A stretch of 40,600 nucleotides of DNA from Candidatus Gastranaerophilales bacterium (GTDB lineage Bacteria > Cyanobacteriota > Vampirovibrionia > Gastranaerophilales > Gastranaerophilaceae). The stretch spans positions 1 to 40,600 of the forward strand of contig CALUTF010000014.1 in assembly GCA_944323595.1 (NCBI GenBank), read 5' to 3'. Both the position numbers and the translations under genes were made by a program. Under the pieces are notes generated by a model that saw only the letters and a list, made by a program, of their open reading frames with translations, had not been told where the DNA came from and made no database searches. Below are positions 9,190 through 17,493 of the stretch, in pieces (the first letter of the stretch is position 1; every line of letters starts with the position of its first letter).

Positions 9190-10149
9190 ATGAGTGAAAG
9201 AAAATTAGTTGGAACAAATGAAATGTTCAAAAAAGCACTCGCAGGCGGTTATGCTATCGGTGCTTACAACGTTAACAACATGGAAATTTTGCAAGGTATT
9301 GCAGAAGCAGCTGAAGAAACTCAATCACCTATCATTTTACAGGTTTCTGCAGGTGCAAGAAAATATGCTAACCAAACTTACTTGATTAAACTTGTTGAAG
9401 CTGCTCTTGCTACAACTACAGTACCTATCGCTTTACACTTAGACCACGGTGCTGATTTTGAAATTTGTAAGGCTTGTATCGACGGCGGTTTCTCATCTGT
9501 TATGATTGACGGTTCAAGATTCCCGCTTGAAGAAAACATCAAATTAACTAAACAGGTTGTTGATTATGCTCACCCGCGCGGAGTTTCAGTTGAAGCTGAA
9601 CTCGGTAAACTCGCAGGTGTTGAAGATGATGTTAAAGTTCACGCTAAAGATTCAACTTACACAGATCCGGAAGAAGCTGCAAGATTTGTTAAAGAAACCG
9701 GCTGCGATTCTCTGGCTGTTGCTATCGGTACTTCTCACGGCGCTTACAAGTTTAAAGGTGAAGCTAAATTAGACTTTGAAAGACTTGCTGCAATTAAAAA
9801 AGCTGTTAATGAAGCTGTTGGATATGATTATCCGTTAGTACTTCACGGTTCTTCATCAGTTCCGGCTGAATTCGTTGCTAAATGTAATAAATTCGGCGGC
9901 AATCTGCCTGACGCTCAAGGTGTTCCTGAAGATATGCTTAATTACGCTTCTAAACACGGCGTTGCTAAAATCAACATTGATACTGATTTAAGATTGGCTA
10001 TGACTTCTACAATCAGAGAATTCTTTGTTGAACACCCTGAAAAATTCGATCCTAGAGAATATATGGGACCTGGCAGAACTGCTGTTAAAGAAATGGTTAA
10101 ACACAAAATGGTTGACGTTCTCGGTACTGCAGGACACGCTAAAGACTAA
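9190..10149 (+). CDS. fba: Fructose-bisphosphate aldolase, class II
   Basis: A zinc-dependent glycolytic/gluconeogenic enzyme that interconverts fructose-1,6-bisphosphate with DHAP and glyceraldehyde-3-phosphate. It has 319 residues from ATG 9190, chosen because AAGGAG lies 8 nt upstream. An in-frame ATG at 9133 would add 19 unlikely residues. Zinc and active-site signatures are visible: LDHGAD, VSVEAELG, GTSHGAYKF and VLHGSSSVP. The DINTDLR-like phosphate-binding segment appears as KINIDTDLRLA. It is monocistronic, with its own promoter region and a strong terminator. Codon choice looks like that of a highly expressed gene (repeated GCT, GTT, GAA). Confidence 0.97.
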   Translation: MSERKLVGTNEMFKKALAGGYAIGAYNVNNMEILQGIAEAAEETQSPIILQVSAGARKYANQTYLIKLVEAALATTTVPIALHLDHGADFEICKACIDGGFSSVMIDGSRFPLEENIKLTKQVVDYAHPRGVSVEAELGKLAGVEDDVKVHAKDSTYTDPEEAARFVKETGCDSLAVAIGTSHGAYKFKGEAKLDFERLAAIKKAVNEAVGYDYPLVLHGSSSVPAEFVAKCNKFGGNLPDAQGVPEDMLNYASKHGVAKINIDTDLRLAMTSTIREFFVEHPEKFDPREYMGPGRTAVKEMVKHKMVDVLGTAGHAKD

Positions 10150-10171
10150 TTTTTCAGTTAAGAAAAACACG

Positions 10172-10205
10172 AAAATAGCTTCCGGTGATTATCGGAAGCT
10201 ATTTT
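10172..10205 (+). terminator. Terminator of fba
   Basis: A perfect 13-bp stem (AAAATAGCTTCCG) with an 8-nt loop ends in TTTT, 23 bases after the fba stop. Confidence 0.88.
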
Positions 10206-10223
10206 ATTTATATATATAATTAG

Positions 10224-10254
10224 ACACGCCGCCAAAATTATTTTGACGGCGTGT
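10224..10254 (-). terminator. Hairpin after ftsZ
   Basis: ACACGCCG/CGGCGTGT stem with further inner pairing (CAAA/TTTG) lies 24 bases past the ftsZ stop. The T-run on the minus strand is weak; the fba terminator beyond it may also serve as a backup. Confidence 0.6.
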
Positions 10255-10277
10255 GTATCTTTTTCATACTTACTGTT

Positions 10278-11432
10278 TTACTTCTTTAAGAAATCAGGGA
10301 TTTCTATATTAGAAAAACTTGGTGACATTTCCGGCATAGATGGTCTCTTCGGTTGATTGAATGAATTAGCGAAGAAATCTGATGCGCTCAATTGTTTCAC
10401 TTCTGTTTTTTGTTCCGGTTCCTGATTGTTTTTCAGTTCAAAACCTGTAGCGATAACAGTAACTTGAATTTCACCCTGAATATTTTCATTAACAGCTGTA
10501 CCGATAATAACTGTTGCATCATCAAGAACTGCATCGTGGATAATATTTGCAGCATCTGAGATTTCGTGCAATGTCATATCAGGACCGCCTGTAATGTTAA
10601 CGATAACGCCTGATGCGCCGTTGATTGAAGATTCAAGTAATTTAGAGTTAATAGCGATTTCAGCAGCTTTGACAGCTCTGCCCTCACCTTGACCGCGGCC
10701 GATACCCATGAGTGCTGAGCCTGAAGACTGCATAACACATTTAACATCGGCAAAGTCAACGTTGATAAGACCCGGAACCGTAATGATATCTGAAATACCT
10801 TGAACACCACGGAGAAGAACTTCATCAACTATTGAGAATGATTCTGATAAAGTAACCTGTCTGTCAACAACTTGAAGCAATTTATCGTTAGGGATAACAA
10901 TAACGGCATCAACAGCTTCTCTTAATTTTTCAAGACCCTGACAGGCTTGATTTTGTCTTTTTCTACCTTCCCATGAGAAAGGTTTTGTTACGACCGCAAT
11001 TGTTAAAATACCAAGTTCTTTAGCTATTTTAGCAACAACAGGAGCCGCACCGGTACCTGTACCGCCGCCCATACCTGCTGTAATAAATACCATATCAGCA
11101 CCATCAATTGCTTCTGTGATTTCTTGTTGAGCTTCTTCAGCAGCTCTTTCACCTACTGTAGGGTCACCGCCGGCACCAAGTCCTGCTGTAGATTTTGCAC
11201 CCAGCTGGATTTTATTTTTGGTTTGACCGTATTCCAATACTTGTAAATCTGTATTCATTAACCAGAATTCTACGCCTGAAAGACCTGCCTTAATCATTCG
11301 GTTAACAGCATTTCCGCCGCCGCCGCCAACACCTATAACTTTAATGTTGGTAGGGTTGATTGGAGTCCTTTGAGTCTGGTTATTTGATGGTTCTTCTTTT
11401 CTAGCGAAGATATCTGATACGTAATTTTCCAC
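10278..11432 (-). CDS. ftsZ: Cell division GTPase FtsZ
   Basis: A tubulin homologue that forms the Z ring. It has 384 residues. The glycine-rich loop [13 protein letters not shown] starts near 34, and the tubulin signature GGGTGTG is at 122-128. NTDLQVL and the T7-loop region ([11 protein letters not shown]) are present. A linker of about 50 residues leads to the conserved C-terminal peptide IEIPDFLKK, which binds FtsA, SepF or ZipA-type anchors. The start codon is GTG (11430-11432), with GAGG about 9 nt upstream. sepF lies 2.5 kb away on the same strand and encodes a likely membrane anchor for this tail. Confidence 0.98.
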   Translation of the reverse strand: MENYVSDIFARKEEPSNNQTQRTPINPTNIKVIGVGGGGGNAVNRMIKAGLSGVEFWLMNTDLQVLEYGQTKNKIQLGAKSTAGLGAGGDPTVGERAAEEAQQEITEAIDGADMVFITAGMGGGTGTGAAPVVAKIAKELGILTIAVVTKPFSWEGRKRQNQACQGLEKLREAVDAVIVIPNDKLLQVVDRQVTLSESFSIVDEVLLRGVQGISDIITVPGLINVDFADVKCVMQSSGSALMGIGRGQGEGRAVKAAEIAINSKLLESSINGASGVIVNITGGPDMTLHEISDAANIIHDAVLDDATVIIGTAVNENIQGEIQVTVIATGFELKNNQEPEQKTEVKQLSASDFFANSFNQPKRPSMPEMSPSFSNIEIPDFLKK

Positions 11433-11635
11433 TATTTTTACCTCATTATATTTGATTATTACTTGACTTCAGTTACTTTTACACTCATTGTAACAATGAA
11501 TATATTAATAATATAATATCATACTATTTTAAATAGAAAAAAAGTACAATAATTTATGTATAATTATGAACAAAAATTAAGCCCAAAACGGCATGGTACA
11601 GGGGAAAAATCAAATACATAATTCTTAATCATTTA

Positions 11636-12430
11636 TCAGAGGTTAGCAGGAGAAGTTCCCCAGTGGAGCTTATCTTTCAAAACAGAATAAAATTCAACAC
11701 CGTCAAGGAGTGCTAATTTCGCCGTAAAATCAGATTTTCTTATATTAATCTCTGACTTAAACTCATAAAACTCCTGTCCGTCAGTAGAAGCTACATAATG
11801 AAAATCAGGATTACCGGCCGCAATTGTAACCTTTTCATTGTCTGGTATAACAATAGGGCGTGCCGTCAGAGTATGCGGACAAATAGGAACGATTACAAAT
11901 GCATTCAGCAGCGGAGAGATTACCGGTCCGCCGGCGGAAAGCCCGTAAGCCGTTGAGCCTGTCGGAGTTGTAATTATAATACCATCTGCAAGATAATCAC
12001 AGACGAGTTTATCATTAATTTTAAGTGAAAATTTTGAAGTACGGCCGGTTGAAGAACCTTTCACAACGAAATCATTGAGCGCAAGTCTGTCTTCACTTTG
12101 CAGCATAATACGTTCTTCAACTCTGTAATCACCTTTCAGGATTTTTTCAACCGGAGTCTTGATATCACCGGAAGAACACTGTGACAGAAATCCAAGACGA
12201 CCTGAATTCACCCCGAAAATAGGAGTAGAGGATTTCGCATAAAATCGCGCAGCTTTTAGAATTGTGCCATCGCCTCCTATTACAAACACAAAATCAAATC
12301 CGTCTTTCAAGTTATCAATATCAAGTACTTCAGTATTCACATTATGGAGCTCCAGAGCAGATTTGAGTTCAGACATAACATCTGAAGAATGTTTAATATT
12401 TTTATTATAGGCTATTGCAAAATTTTTCAT
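11636..12430 (-). CDS. nadK: NAD kinase
   Basis: Phosphorylates NAD to NADP in the cytosol. It has 264 residues, slightly shorter than average. The diagnostic GGDGT lies at 52-56, followed by the NSGRLGFL stretch (FGVNSGRLGFLSQ) and the TGSTAYGLSAGGP catalytic/substrate loop. There is no SD. Instead TTGATA, 17 nt, TATATG ends 6 nt before the ATG, which suggests a leaderless transcript. It lies upstream of ftsZ on the same strand with a 203-bp gap, so ftsZ probably has its own promoter. Confidence 0.95.
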   Translation of the reverse strand: MKNFAIAYNKNIKHSSDVMSELKSALELHNVNTEVLDIDNLKDGFDFVFVIGGDGTILKAARFYAKSSTPIFGVNSGRLGFLSQCSSGDIKTPVEKILKGDYRVEERIMLQSEDRLALNDFVVKGSSTGRTSKFSLKINDKLVCDYLADGIIITTPTGSTAYGLSAGGPVISPLLNAFVIVPICPHTLTARPIVIPDNEKVTIAAGNPDFHYVASTDGQEFYEFKSEINIRKSDFTAKLALLDGVEFYSVLKDKLHWGTSPANL

Positions 12431-12436
12431 AAATTA

Positions 12437-12465
12437 CATATATCACAACTAAGGACTTATATCAA
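12437..12465 (-). promoter_or_regulatory. nadK promoter, leaderless type
   Basis: Reading the minus strand: -35 TTGATA (12460-12465), a 17-nt spacer, -10 TATATG (12437-12442), then 6 nt to the ATG. Transcription would start at or next to the start codon. Confidence 0.55.
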
Positions 12466-12481
12466 ATTAATACAAGTCCTT
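12451..12481. terminator. Hairpin after the DUF3883 gene
   Basis: AAGGACTT/AAGTCCTT stem between the DUF3883 gene and nadK. There is no U-run on the minus strand (T-rich only on the plus side), and it overlaps the nadK -35. Function as a terminator is uncertain. Confidence 0.4.
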
Positions 12482-12502
12482 TTTAACAGCAATATATGTA
12501 AT

Positions 12503-13723
12503 TTATTCTATAGCAATCAAATTAGCATAATATTCTACTGGAACTAATGTTATATTACTTTGAATCAATTTGCCCAAATTAAATATCTTTGGCTTTCTCT
12601 TTGTTGCTTCTGAGACTAAATATATTACATGTGCCTTATCATTTTTATTCTTTTCTAATTCATTACTTGTAATATAAAAGTGAAAATTTTCAAATGACCC
12701 CTTTGTAGCTTTAACTTCTATATGCAATTCATTACCGTTTTCATCAAAAGATTTTACATCATATCCTAAAGATGTATCATTTGATACAATTTCTACAAGT
12801 TCTGCTTGGGATTTTAAGCCAAGATTAAGCAGTTTATTTTTTTCAGCTTTTTGTACAACTAATTCTCCTCTATCCCCAAGCTCTTTATTATTTTTACAAA
12901 CTTTTGGGTAATCGCTATTTGCATAACTTTTTCTAGCTGCCAAGGAGGAGAGAACCGTGGCGTCACTATATTTAATATTTATAAAGTCAGGTTCAACATC
13001 AGTAATATTAGGCCATAATTCCTCTGTGGAATCATCCAAAACTTCTTTTAGCGTAGCAGAAGATTTATTTGTTACACTCGTAAGTTGCGCATCAAGTGCA
13101 ATATATAAAAATTTAGCAAATTCAGGCATTGAAAATGTTTTTAACACAGAATGCTTATTTTTAAACTTCACTAAAATTTCTCTTTTGTCCACGGCATCTA
13201 GATTTTTAGGATTTACTTTTGGACAAAATTCCTGCAAAAAAATATCCAGTTTTGCATCTGAAAAAATACCCAAGTAATCATCAGGATAATATGTAGCCAA
13301 TAATTTACCCTTAAACATAGGGCTAATTACATTTTGCTTTATAGATTTTAAATCGTGAGCACGTCCGGCATCAATTAAATTAATAATTGCGGACTTTATA
13401 TTATTAAAGGCTTCAATAGGATCCTGAACACGACTAAACTTTTTCAAACAAGGGTATTTATTTTGTTCTTTATTAAAATACACTCCGTATTTTTTGCTTG
13501 CATAGGAATTAGCAATGCTGCCAAGCCCAATAAGTTCTTCTTCTATTCTGTAACAGAATGAATTTGGCTTACCTGAAACATAATCATCAATAGTCATATT
13601 TTTTATAGTATCAAGAGTATAATCACTTACAAAATGTTGTCTCAGCTTTTCGTCTTCCTGCAAATCTTTCACAACACTATTTTTTTTTGTTAAATAATAC
13701 TGAATTTGGTCCTCTAATGTCAT
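12503..13723 (-). CDS. DUF3883 domain nuclease-like protein, possible defence gene
   Basis: A 406-residue protein. The start is ATG 13723, with GGAGAA 7-8 nt upstream; the frame stays open 78 bases further without an SD. The C-terminal ~110 residues match DUF3883 (PF13020): LGDRGELVVQ, then GYDVKSF and HIEVKATKG. That gives a PD-(D/E)xK-like triad at about D322, E336 and K338. The N-terminal two thirds include a SFCYRIEEEL/LGSI segment and a YYPDDYLGIFSD segment, which recall the recognition regions of McrB-like or type IV restriction proteins. DUF3883 is often found in restriction and defence proteins, usually with a helicase or ATPase; none is visible here. It sits between nadK and sepF and looks like an insertion into a housekeeping region. 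Confidence 0.75.
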   Translation of the reverse strand: MTLEDQIQYYLTKKNSVVKDLQEDEKLRQHFVSDYTLDTIKNMTIDDYVSGKPNSFCYRIEEELIGLGSIANSYASKKYGVYFNKEQNKYPCLKKFSRVQDPIEAFNNIKSAIINLIDAGRAHDLKSIKQNVISPMFKGKLLATYYPDDYLGIFSDAKLDIFLQEFCPKVNPKNLDAVDKREILVKFKNKHSVLKTFSMPEFAKFLYIALDAQLTSVTNKSSATLKEVLDDSTEELWPNITDVEPDFINIKYSDATVLSSLAARKSYANSDYPKVCKNNKELGDRGELVVQKAEKNKLLNLGLKSQAELVEIVSNDTSLGYDVKSFDENGNELHIEVKATKGSFENFHFYITSNELEKNKNDKAHVIYLVSEATKRKPKIFNLGKLIQSNITLVPVEYYANLIAIE

Positions 13724-13828
13724 TTTAATTTCTCCAAAGTATTCTTCTTTGATATACATATTAAAGCACTTTAATAACATTAAATACACATAAACTAACA
13801 CAAATTTACAATATTTTACAAATAAAAG

Positions 13829-13857
13829 AAAAGGGAATGATTAAACATTCCCCTTTT
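13829..13857 (-). terminator. Terminator of the yggS-sepF unit
   Basis: GGGAATG/CATTCCC stem flanked by A/T arms, followed on the minus strand by TTTTCTTTTATT. It lies 36 bases past the sepF stop. Confidence 0.85.
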
Positions 13858-13893
13858 TATACAACTATCTCTTCTTATCTAGTCCCGATAGAC

Positions 13894-14394
13894 CTATTGT
13901 AGAGGTCCTCTCCACAATGAATCATTAAATTTATTTTGATTAGCATTAACTTCAACAGACAAAGTTACATTGCTTGGAGTAAATACAAATACTAAATCAC
14001 CCACTTTTTGAGGTTTGCCGCAAAGTGCGTGAGCAGCTCCGCAGACAAAATCGATGGTTCTTTGGGATTGTTCTTTATCTAACAGATGGAGGTTAAGAAC
14101 TACTGTCTTTCTGTCTTTAAGATTTTGAACAATGTGGGCAGCATCATCAAAAGAACGAGGTTCAATTACCATTACTTCATAACCTCTGTAGTTTGGATGA
14201 TTTACAACTTTCAAGTCATTTGATTTTTCCATTTTAGATTGGAAAGAGTATGCAGGATCAATTGCCAAATTATCCTGAACAGGATATTCTTCATTCATTT
14301 CATCTGCCATTTCATCAAAAATAGTTTCTCTTGGTTCAAATCCTTTTACTAAAAAATCAACTACTGATTTAATTTTGTCTGTTACTACTGCCAC
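13894..14394 (-). CDS. sepF: Cell division protein SepF
   Basis: SepF binds the FtsZ C-terminal tail and the membrane and organises the Z ring in Gram-positives, cyanobacteria and archaea. It has 166 residues. An N-terminal amphipathic helix (KIKSVVDFLVKGF) would bind membrane, and a ~50-residue acidic linker follows. The SepF core (PF04472) includes MVIEPRSFDDAAHIVQNL, KTVVLNLHLLD and RTIDFVCGAAHAL. It ends SLWRGPLQ. It follows yggS by 23 bases on the same strand, the classical yggS-sepF order. No clean SD other than a weak GGAG-type TCCTCC complement before the ATG. Confidence 0.95.
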   Translation of the reverse strand: MAVVTDKIKSVVDFLVKGFEPRETIFDEMADEMNEEYPVQDNLAIDPAYSFQSKMEKSNDLKVVNHPNYRGYEVMVIEPRSFDDAAHIVQNLKDRKTVVLNLHLLDKEQSQRTIDFVCGAAHALCGKPQKVGDLVFVFTPSNVTLSVEVNANQNKFNDSLWRGPLQ

Positions 14395-14417
14395 CGATTT
14401 ATCCTCCGTTAATTAAC

Positions 14418-15083
14418 TTACTCAAATAATTTTCTACCTATTCTCAACATTGTCGAGCCGCAACGGGCTGCTATTTTATAATCCTGACTCATCCCCATAG
14501 AAATATCTTTTAATTCACAGTAAAATTTATTTTGAAGTTCATCTCTCACTGAAACAACGTCAGTAAAAAGACTTTCAAGAGTTTTATCATCAGCACCGAG
14601 CGGAGCCATATTCATCAATCCGCGAACATTAACGCCTTTCAGGGCTTTGATTTTCGGGAAATCTTCAAAAAGATTTTCTTTTGAATAACCGAATTTTTGA
14701 ACTTCACCGGCGTTATTCAGCTGTAGCAGGATATCCTGAACTTTTCCGTACTTCAAAGCTTCTTCGGAAATAACCTCTGCGAGCTTATATGAATCTACAG
14801 AGTGGATTAAATCAAAGGTTCCTATCACTTTCTTAACCTTGTTGGTTTGAAGATGTCCGATAAAGTGGAATTTTGAATTTTTCTTTAACTCATCGGAAAG
14901 CCTTTGGATTTTTTCTACAGCCTCGACGGCTCTTGATTCGCCGAAATTTCTAAGACCAACCCTGTAAGCAGCTTCTATAGCGCTTTCGTCAAAATATTTT
15001 GTCACTGCAATGATATTCAAACTATAAGGTGCAATTTCTTCTTGTATTTGCAAAAAATTTTTTCGTATTTTTTCTTCTTGCAT
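14418..15083 (-). CDS. yggS: PLP homeostasis protein (YggS/PROSC family)
   Basis: A cytosolic pyridoxal-phosphate-binding protein of the fold-III alanine-racemase-like family. It buffers PLP and affects amino-acid pools. It has 221 residues. The PLP-binding lysine is K29 in AVTKY, followed by NFGESRAVEA and FHFIGHLQTNKVK. The C-terminal MSQDYKIAARCGSTMLRIG phosphate-binding segment matches the usual MSxDxxxAI..GsT.vRiG. GGGGTGAG lies about 9 nt before the ATG. It is the first gene of the yggS-sepF unit, with a large imperfect inverted repeat just upstream. Confidence 0.95.
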   Translation of the reverse strand: MQEEKIRKNFLQIQEEIAPYSLNIIAVTKYFDESAIEAAYRVGLRNFGESRAVEAVEKIQRLSDELKKNSKFHFIGHLQTNKVKKVIGTFDLIHSVDSYKLAEVISEEALKYGKVQDILLQLNNAGEVQKFGYSKENLFEDFPKIKALKGVNVRGLMNMAPLGADDKTLESLFTDVVSVRDELQNKFYCELKDISMGMSQDYKIAARCGSTMLRIGRKLFE

Positions 15084-15110
15084 ATAAATTTCTCACCCCT
15101 ACAAGAACCT

Positions 15111-15155
15111 GCTCAAATTAGAGCATATAATAATTTTACTCTAACTATTTTGAGC
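15111..15155. repeat. Imperfect inverted repeat upstream of yggS
   Basis: GCTCAAATTAGAG (15111-15123) pairs with CTCTAActatTTTGAGC (15139-15155), with a 4-nt bulge and a 15-nt AT loop. It lies 28 bases upstream of the yggS start and could be an operator or a leader hairpin. Confidence 0.5.
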
Positions 15156-15197
15156 GGACAACTATTTTATTTATTTATAAAATGCCTCCTCTCCACA

Positions 15198-15232
15198 TCC
15201 CTGAAAACCATGAGTTTGCCATGATTTCAGGC
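15198..15232. repeat. Inverted repeat in the yggS upstream gap
   Basis: CCTGAAA/TTTCAGG arms with an inner CATG/CATG pairing. There is no T-run on either side, so it is not a standard terminator. The rest of 15084-15364 is AT-rich with no convincing gene. Confidence 0.45.
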
Positions 15233-15364
15233 TTATTAACTTTTCTTAATAATACAGTTACAATTTGTAATATTAGACTTTTTGCAGTTATTTAACATGC
15301 CTTTTTCGTAACAAATCGTAAAATATTATTCCTATATATAGAATAAACTATCGGGATTATAATT

Positions 15365-16402
15365 TTATCCTTTAAACAGATGAGTTTTTAAATCTTTTAT
15401 TTTCAAATTAAAATGCAGCCATAAATATAACTGATATCCCAGCCAGTCTCTGCTTTTCATTACTGAAAGAAGCTTGAAGTTCTTCAACTTCTCGCAAATA
15501 GACGGTTCAAGAGTTTCCAGAGTCCCATCAAAAACCGTATTCAACATTCTTTCGTAATATTCTTTTTTATACTTCCAATCAGCTTTATCAAATAATGCTG
15601 TCAGCTGTTCGTATTTATACTGGAAAAATGCGTATTTGAAAGCATTTCTAAGGTGTAAATCGTCAATAGTTGTCTGAAGATCTTCTATCACATTGAAAAT
15701 ATTAAAGACATTTCTGTTATAATTTTTCGTTAGAGAGCCTGCATTTGTCTGATTGTAAATATAATAAGTTTCAGGTGTAATTTTAATTGTTTCAGCGTGC
15801 ATAAAAGCCTGAAGACAAAACAAAAAATCTTCAAACGGCGGATACGGCTGATATTGAATTTTTTTAATCTTCAAAAAATCCGTCCTGTAAATTTTATTCC
15901 ATATAGCAAGACCGGAACAAAACGGATTATTGCAGTCATCAAACGTATGAAGCTGGTTTACATCCTGCCAGTTATCCCAGACATCAATTGAAAATGTATA
16001 TTTTGGCTCAATGGTTTCAGCAGATTCGTAATAAAATTGCGCATTAAAAACAAAAATATCAAGCAGCCCGCCGCGCAATACAGATGCAAAATCACTGTAT
16101 AAAGTGAGATTCAGCCAGTCATCTGCGTCTACAAAATGCAAATATTCTCCTGTTGCAATTTCCATACCCCGATTACGGCTGGCAGGTGCGCCCTGATTTT
16201 TTTGGTCATGTACAATGATACGGGAATCTTTTGAGGCATATTCTTTCAATATCTCAAGCGAATTATCTTTAGATTCGTCATTAATGCAAATTATTTCAAG
16301 ATTTTCGTGAGTCTGATTAATAATGGACTCAAGACAGCGGGGAAGATACTTCTCTGCATTGTAAACAGGGATTATTACAGAAATTTTAGGATATTTAAGC
16401 AT
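15365..16402 (-). CDS. GT2 family glycosyltransferase (module copy 1, gene A)
   Basis: A 345-residue GT-A fold glycosyltransferase of family 2, probably building a surface polysaccharide or glycan from nucleotide sugars. It opens ISVIIPVYNAEKYLPRCL. EIICINDESKDNS (nucleotide-binding) and the FVDADDW metal-binding motif follow. FDDCNNPFCSG and YAFFQYKY are shared with the protein encoded at 17494. There is no membrane segment. Its start ATG overlaps the preceding gene's stop by 8 bases (ATGCTTAA), so translation is probably coupled. It ends the GT cluster; no terminator was seen behind it. The acceptor and sugar cannot be told. Confidence 0.92.
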   Translation of the reverse strand: MLKYPKISVIIPVYNAEKYLPRCLESIINQTHENLEIICINDESKDNSLEILKEYASKDSRIIVHDQKNQGAPASRNRGMEIATGEYLHFVDADDWLNLTLYSDFASVLRGGLLDIFVFNAQFYYESAETIEPKYTFSIDVWDNWQDVNQLHTFDDCNNPFCSGLAIWNKIYRTDFLKIKKIQYQPYPPFEDFLFCLQAFMHAETIKITPETYYIYNQTNAGSLTKNYNRNVFNIFNVIEDLQTTIDDLHLRNAFKYAFFQYKYEQLTALFDKADWKYKKEYYERMLNTVFDGTLETLEPSICEKLKNFKLLSVMKSRDWLGYQLYLWLHFNLKIKDLKTHLFKG

Positions 16403-17372
16403 AATTCTTCACCGCCTTGCCAAATGAACTGTAATTACAGCTTAAAATAAGTGAAATCAGTTTATAATTCTTATCTTTTTCAAGTTTTTTTCTGTCGTAT
16501 TCTCTAAAATCAAATTTTGAAAAATAATCTTTCAATACATAGAAAAATTTTTCTCTGTATATTTCATTAATAGTTACAAAACAATGTACAGCCAGCTGTA
16601 GTTTATATTTCATCAAAGCATTTTTGTATTTTTCAAACCTGTGATATTTTTCAAAAACATTGTCAACGAGGTTAATACTTTCAACAAAATCCAGCATTCT
16701 CTCATCTTTTTTAGCCATAATAGAACCCTCACGTTCCACACGGTAATAGTATGGCGCAAGATTTGTAAATAACATTTTCTTTGCCAGAAAATAGACTTCT
16801 GCGGCAAACGGTAAATCCTCAAATACAATATTTTCAGGAAATCTGAGATTATTATCCTGAATTAAAGCCGCCGTATAAAATTTACACCACGCTGTCGGAT
16901 GGATTTGGGTATAGAAATCGCCCGGAAGCTGGCTTTCAGTTACTATTTTACCGTCAAAAGCTTTATCAAACGAAACATTATGCGCGCACATCTGTAATTT
17001 TTTGCCGACAAGAGACGCAAACATAAACCCGATAAAATCAGCCTTGCTTTTTTTAATTAATTCAATTGACTTTTCCACCAGGAAATGGGATACCATATCA
17101 TCAGAATCGACAAAAGCTATATATTTTCCACCAGCAGCCTCTATACCTGTATTACGTGCAGAAGAAAGTCCACCGTTTTTTTTATTGATAATTTTTATGC
17201 GTTTATCATAATTGGCATAGTGTTCAAGAATCATCGGTGATGAATCTGTAGAACCATCATTAACACAAATAATTTCAATGTCTTTAAATGTCTGGTTTAC
17301 AAGAGTCTCAAGACAAAATGAAAGATACTTCTCCACATTATAAACGGGTACAACAATAGAAACTTCAGCCAT
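16395..17372 (-). CDS. GT2 family glycosyltransferase (module copy 1, gene B)
   Basis: A 325-residue GT-A family 2 enzyme: VSIVVPVYNVEKYLSFCL, IEIICVNDGSTDSS, NGGLSSARNTG and the metal-binding FVDSDDM. Its C-terminal half (YRVEREGSIM, FEKYHRFEKYKN, ILSCNYSSF) matches the protein encoded at 18479 but not the A-type genes. There is no clear SD. A promoter-like element duplicated at 19482 lies exactly 28 nt upstream of the ATG. It is the first gene of a B-A pair, with an 8-bp overlap into gene A. A role in surface glycan synthesis is inferred from the family. Confidence 0.92.
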   Translation of the reverse strand: MAEVSIVVPVYNVEKYLSFCLETLVNQTFKDIEIICVNDGSTDSSPMILEHYANYDKRIKIINKKNGGLSSARNTGIEAAGGKYIAFVDSDDMVSHFLVEKSIELIKKSKADFIGFMFASLVGKKLQMCAHNVSFDKAFDGKIVTESQLPGDFYTQIHPTAWCKFYTAALIQDNNLRFPENIVFEDLPFAAEVYFLAKKMLFTNLAPYYYRVEREGSIMAKKDERMLDFVESINLVDNVFEKYHRFEKYKNALMKYKLQLAVHCFVTINEIYREKFFYVLKDYFSKFDFREYDRKKLEKDKNYKLISLILSCNYSSFGKAVKNYA

Positions 17373-17400
17373 ATAACAAGAATATCCTAACCATTGATAA

Positions 17401-17418
17401 AAGTAATCAATCTTTTAA
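17401..17418 (-). promoter_or_regulatory. Duplicated promoter element of GT module copy 1
   Basis: An 18-bp sequence (minus strand TTAAAAGATTGATTACTT) identical to 19482-19499, at the same 28-nt distance from the ATG. It contains TTGATT, which with an 18-nt spacer reaches GATATT, 8 nt before the ATG. This fits a near-leaderless promoter. Confidence 0.55.
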
Positions 17419-17493
17419 TGTAATTAAGCTGAATAATAACCAAATACACTTGCAAGGTTGAAATAAGCGGTTAAAATATTATAACACCGCCGG

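Noticed and set aside
15182-15300. Short plus-strand frame (MPPLHIPENHEF...) in the yggS upstream gap
   Set aside because: No SD, and it overlaps an inverted repeat; likely chance.
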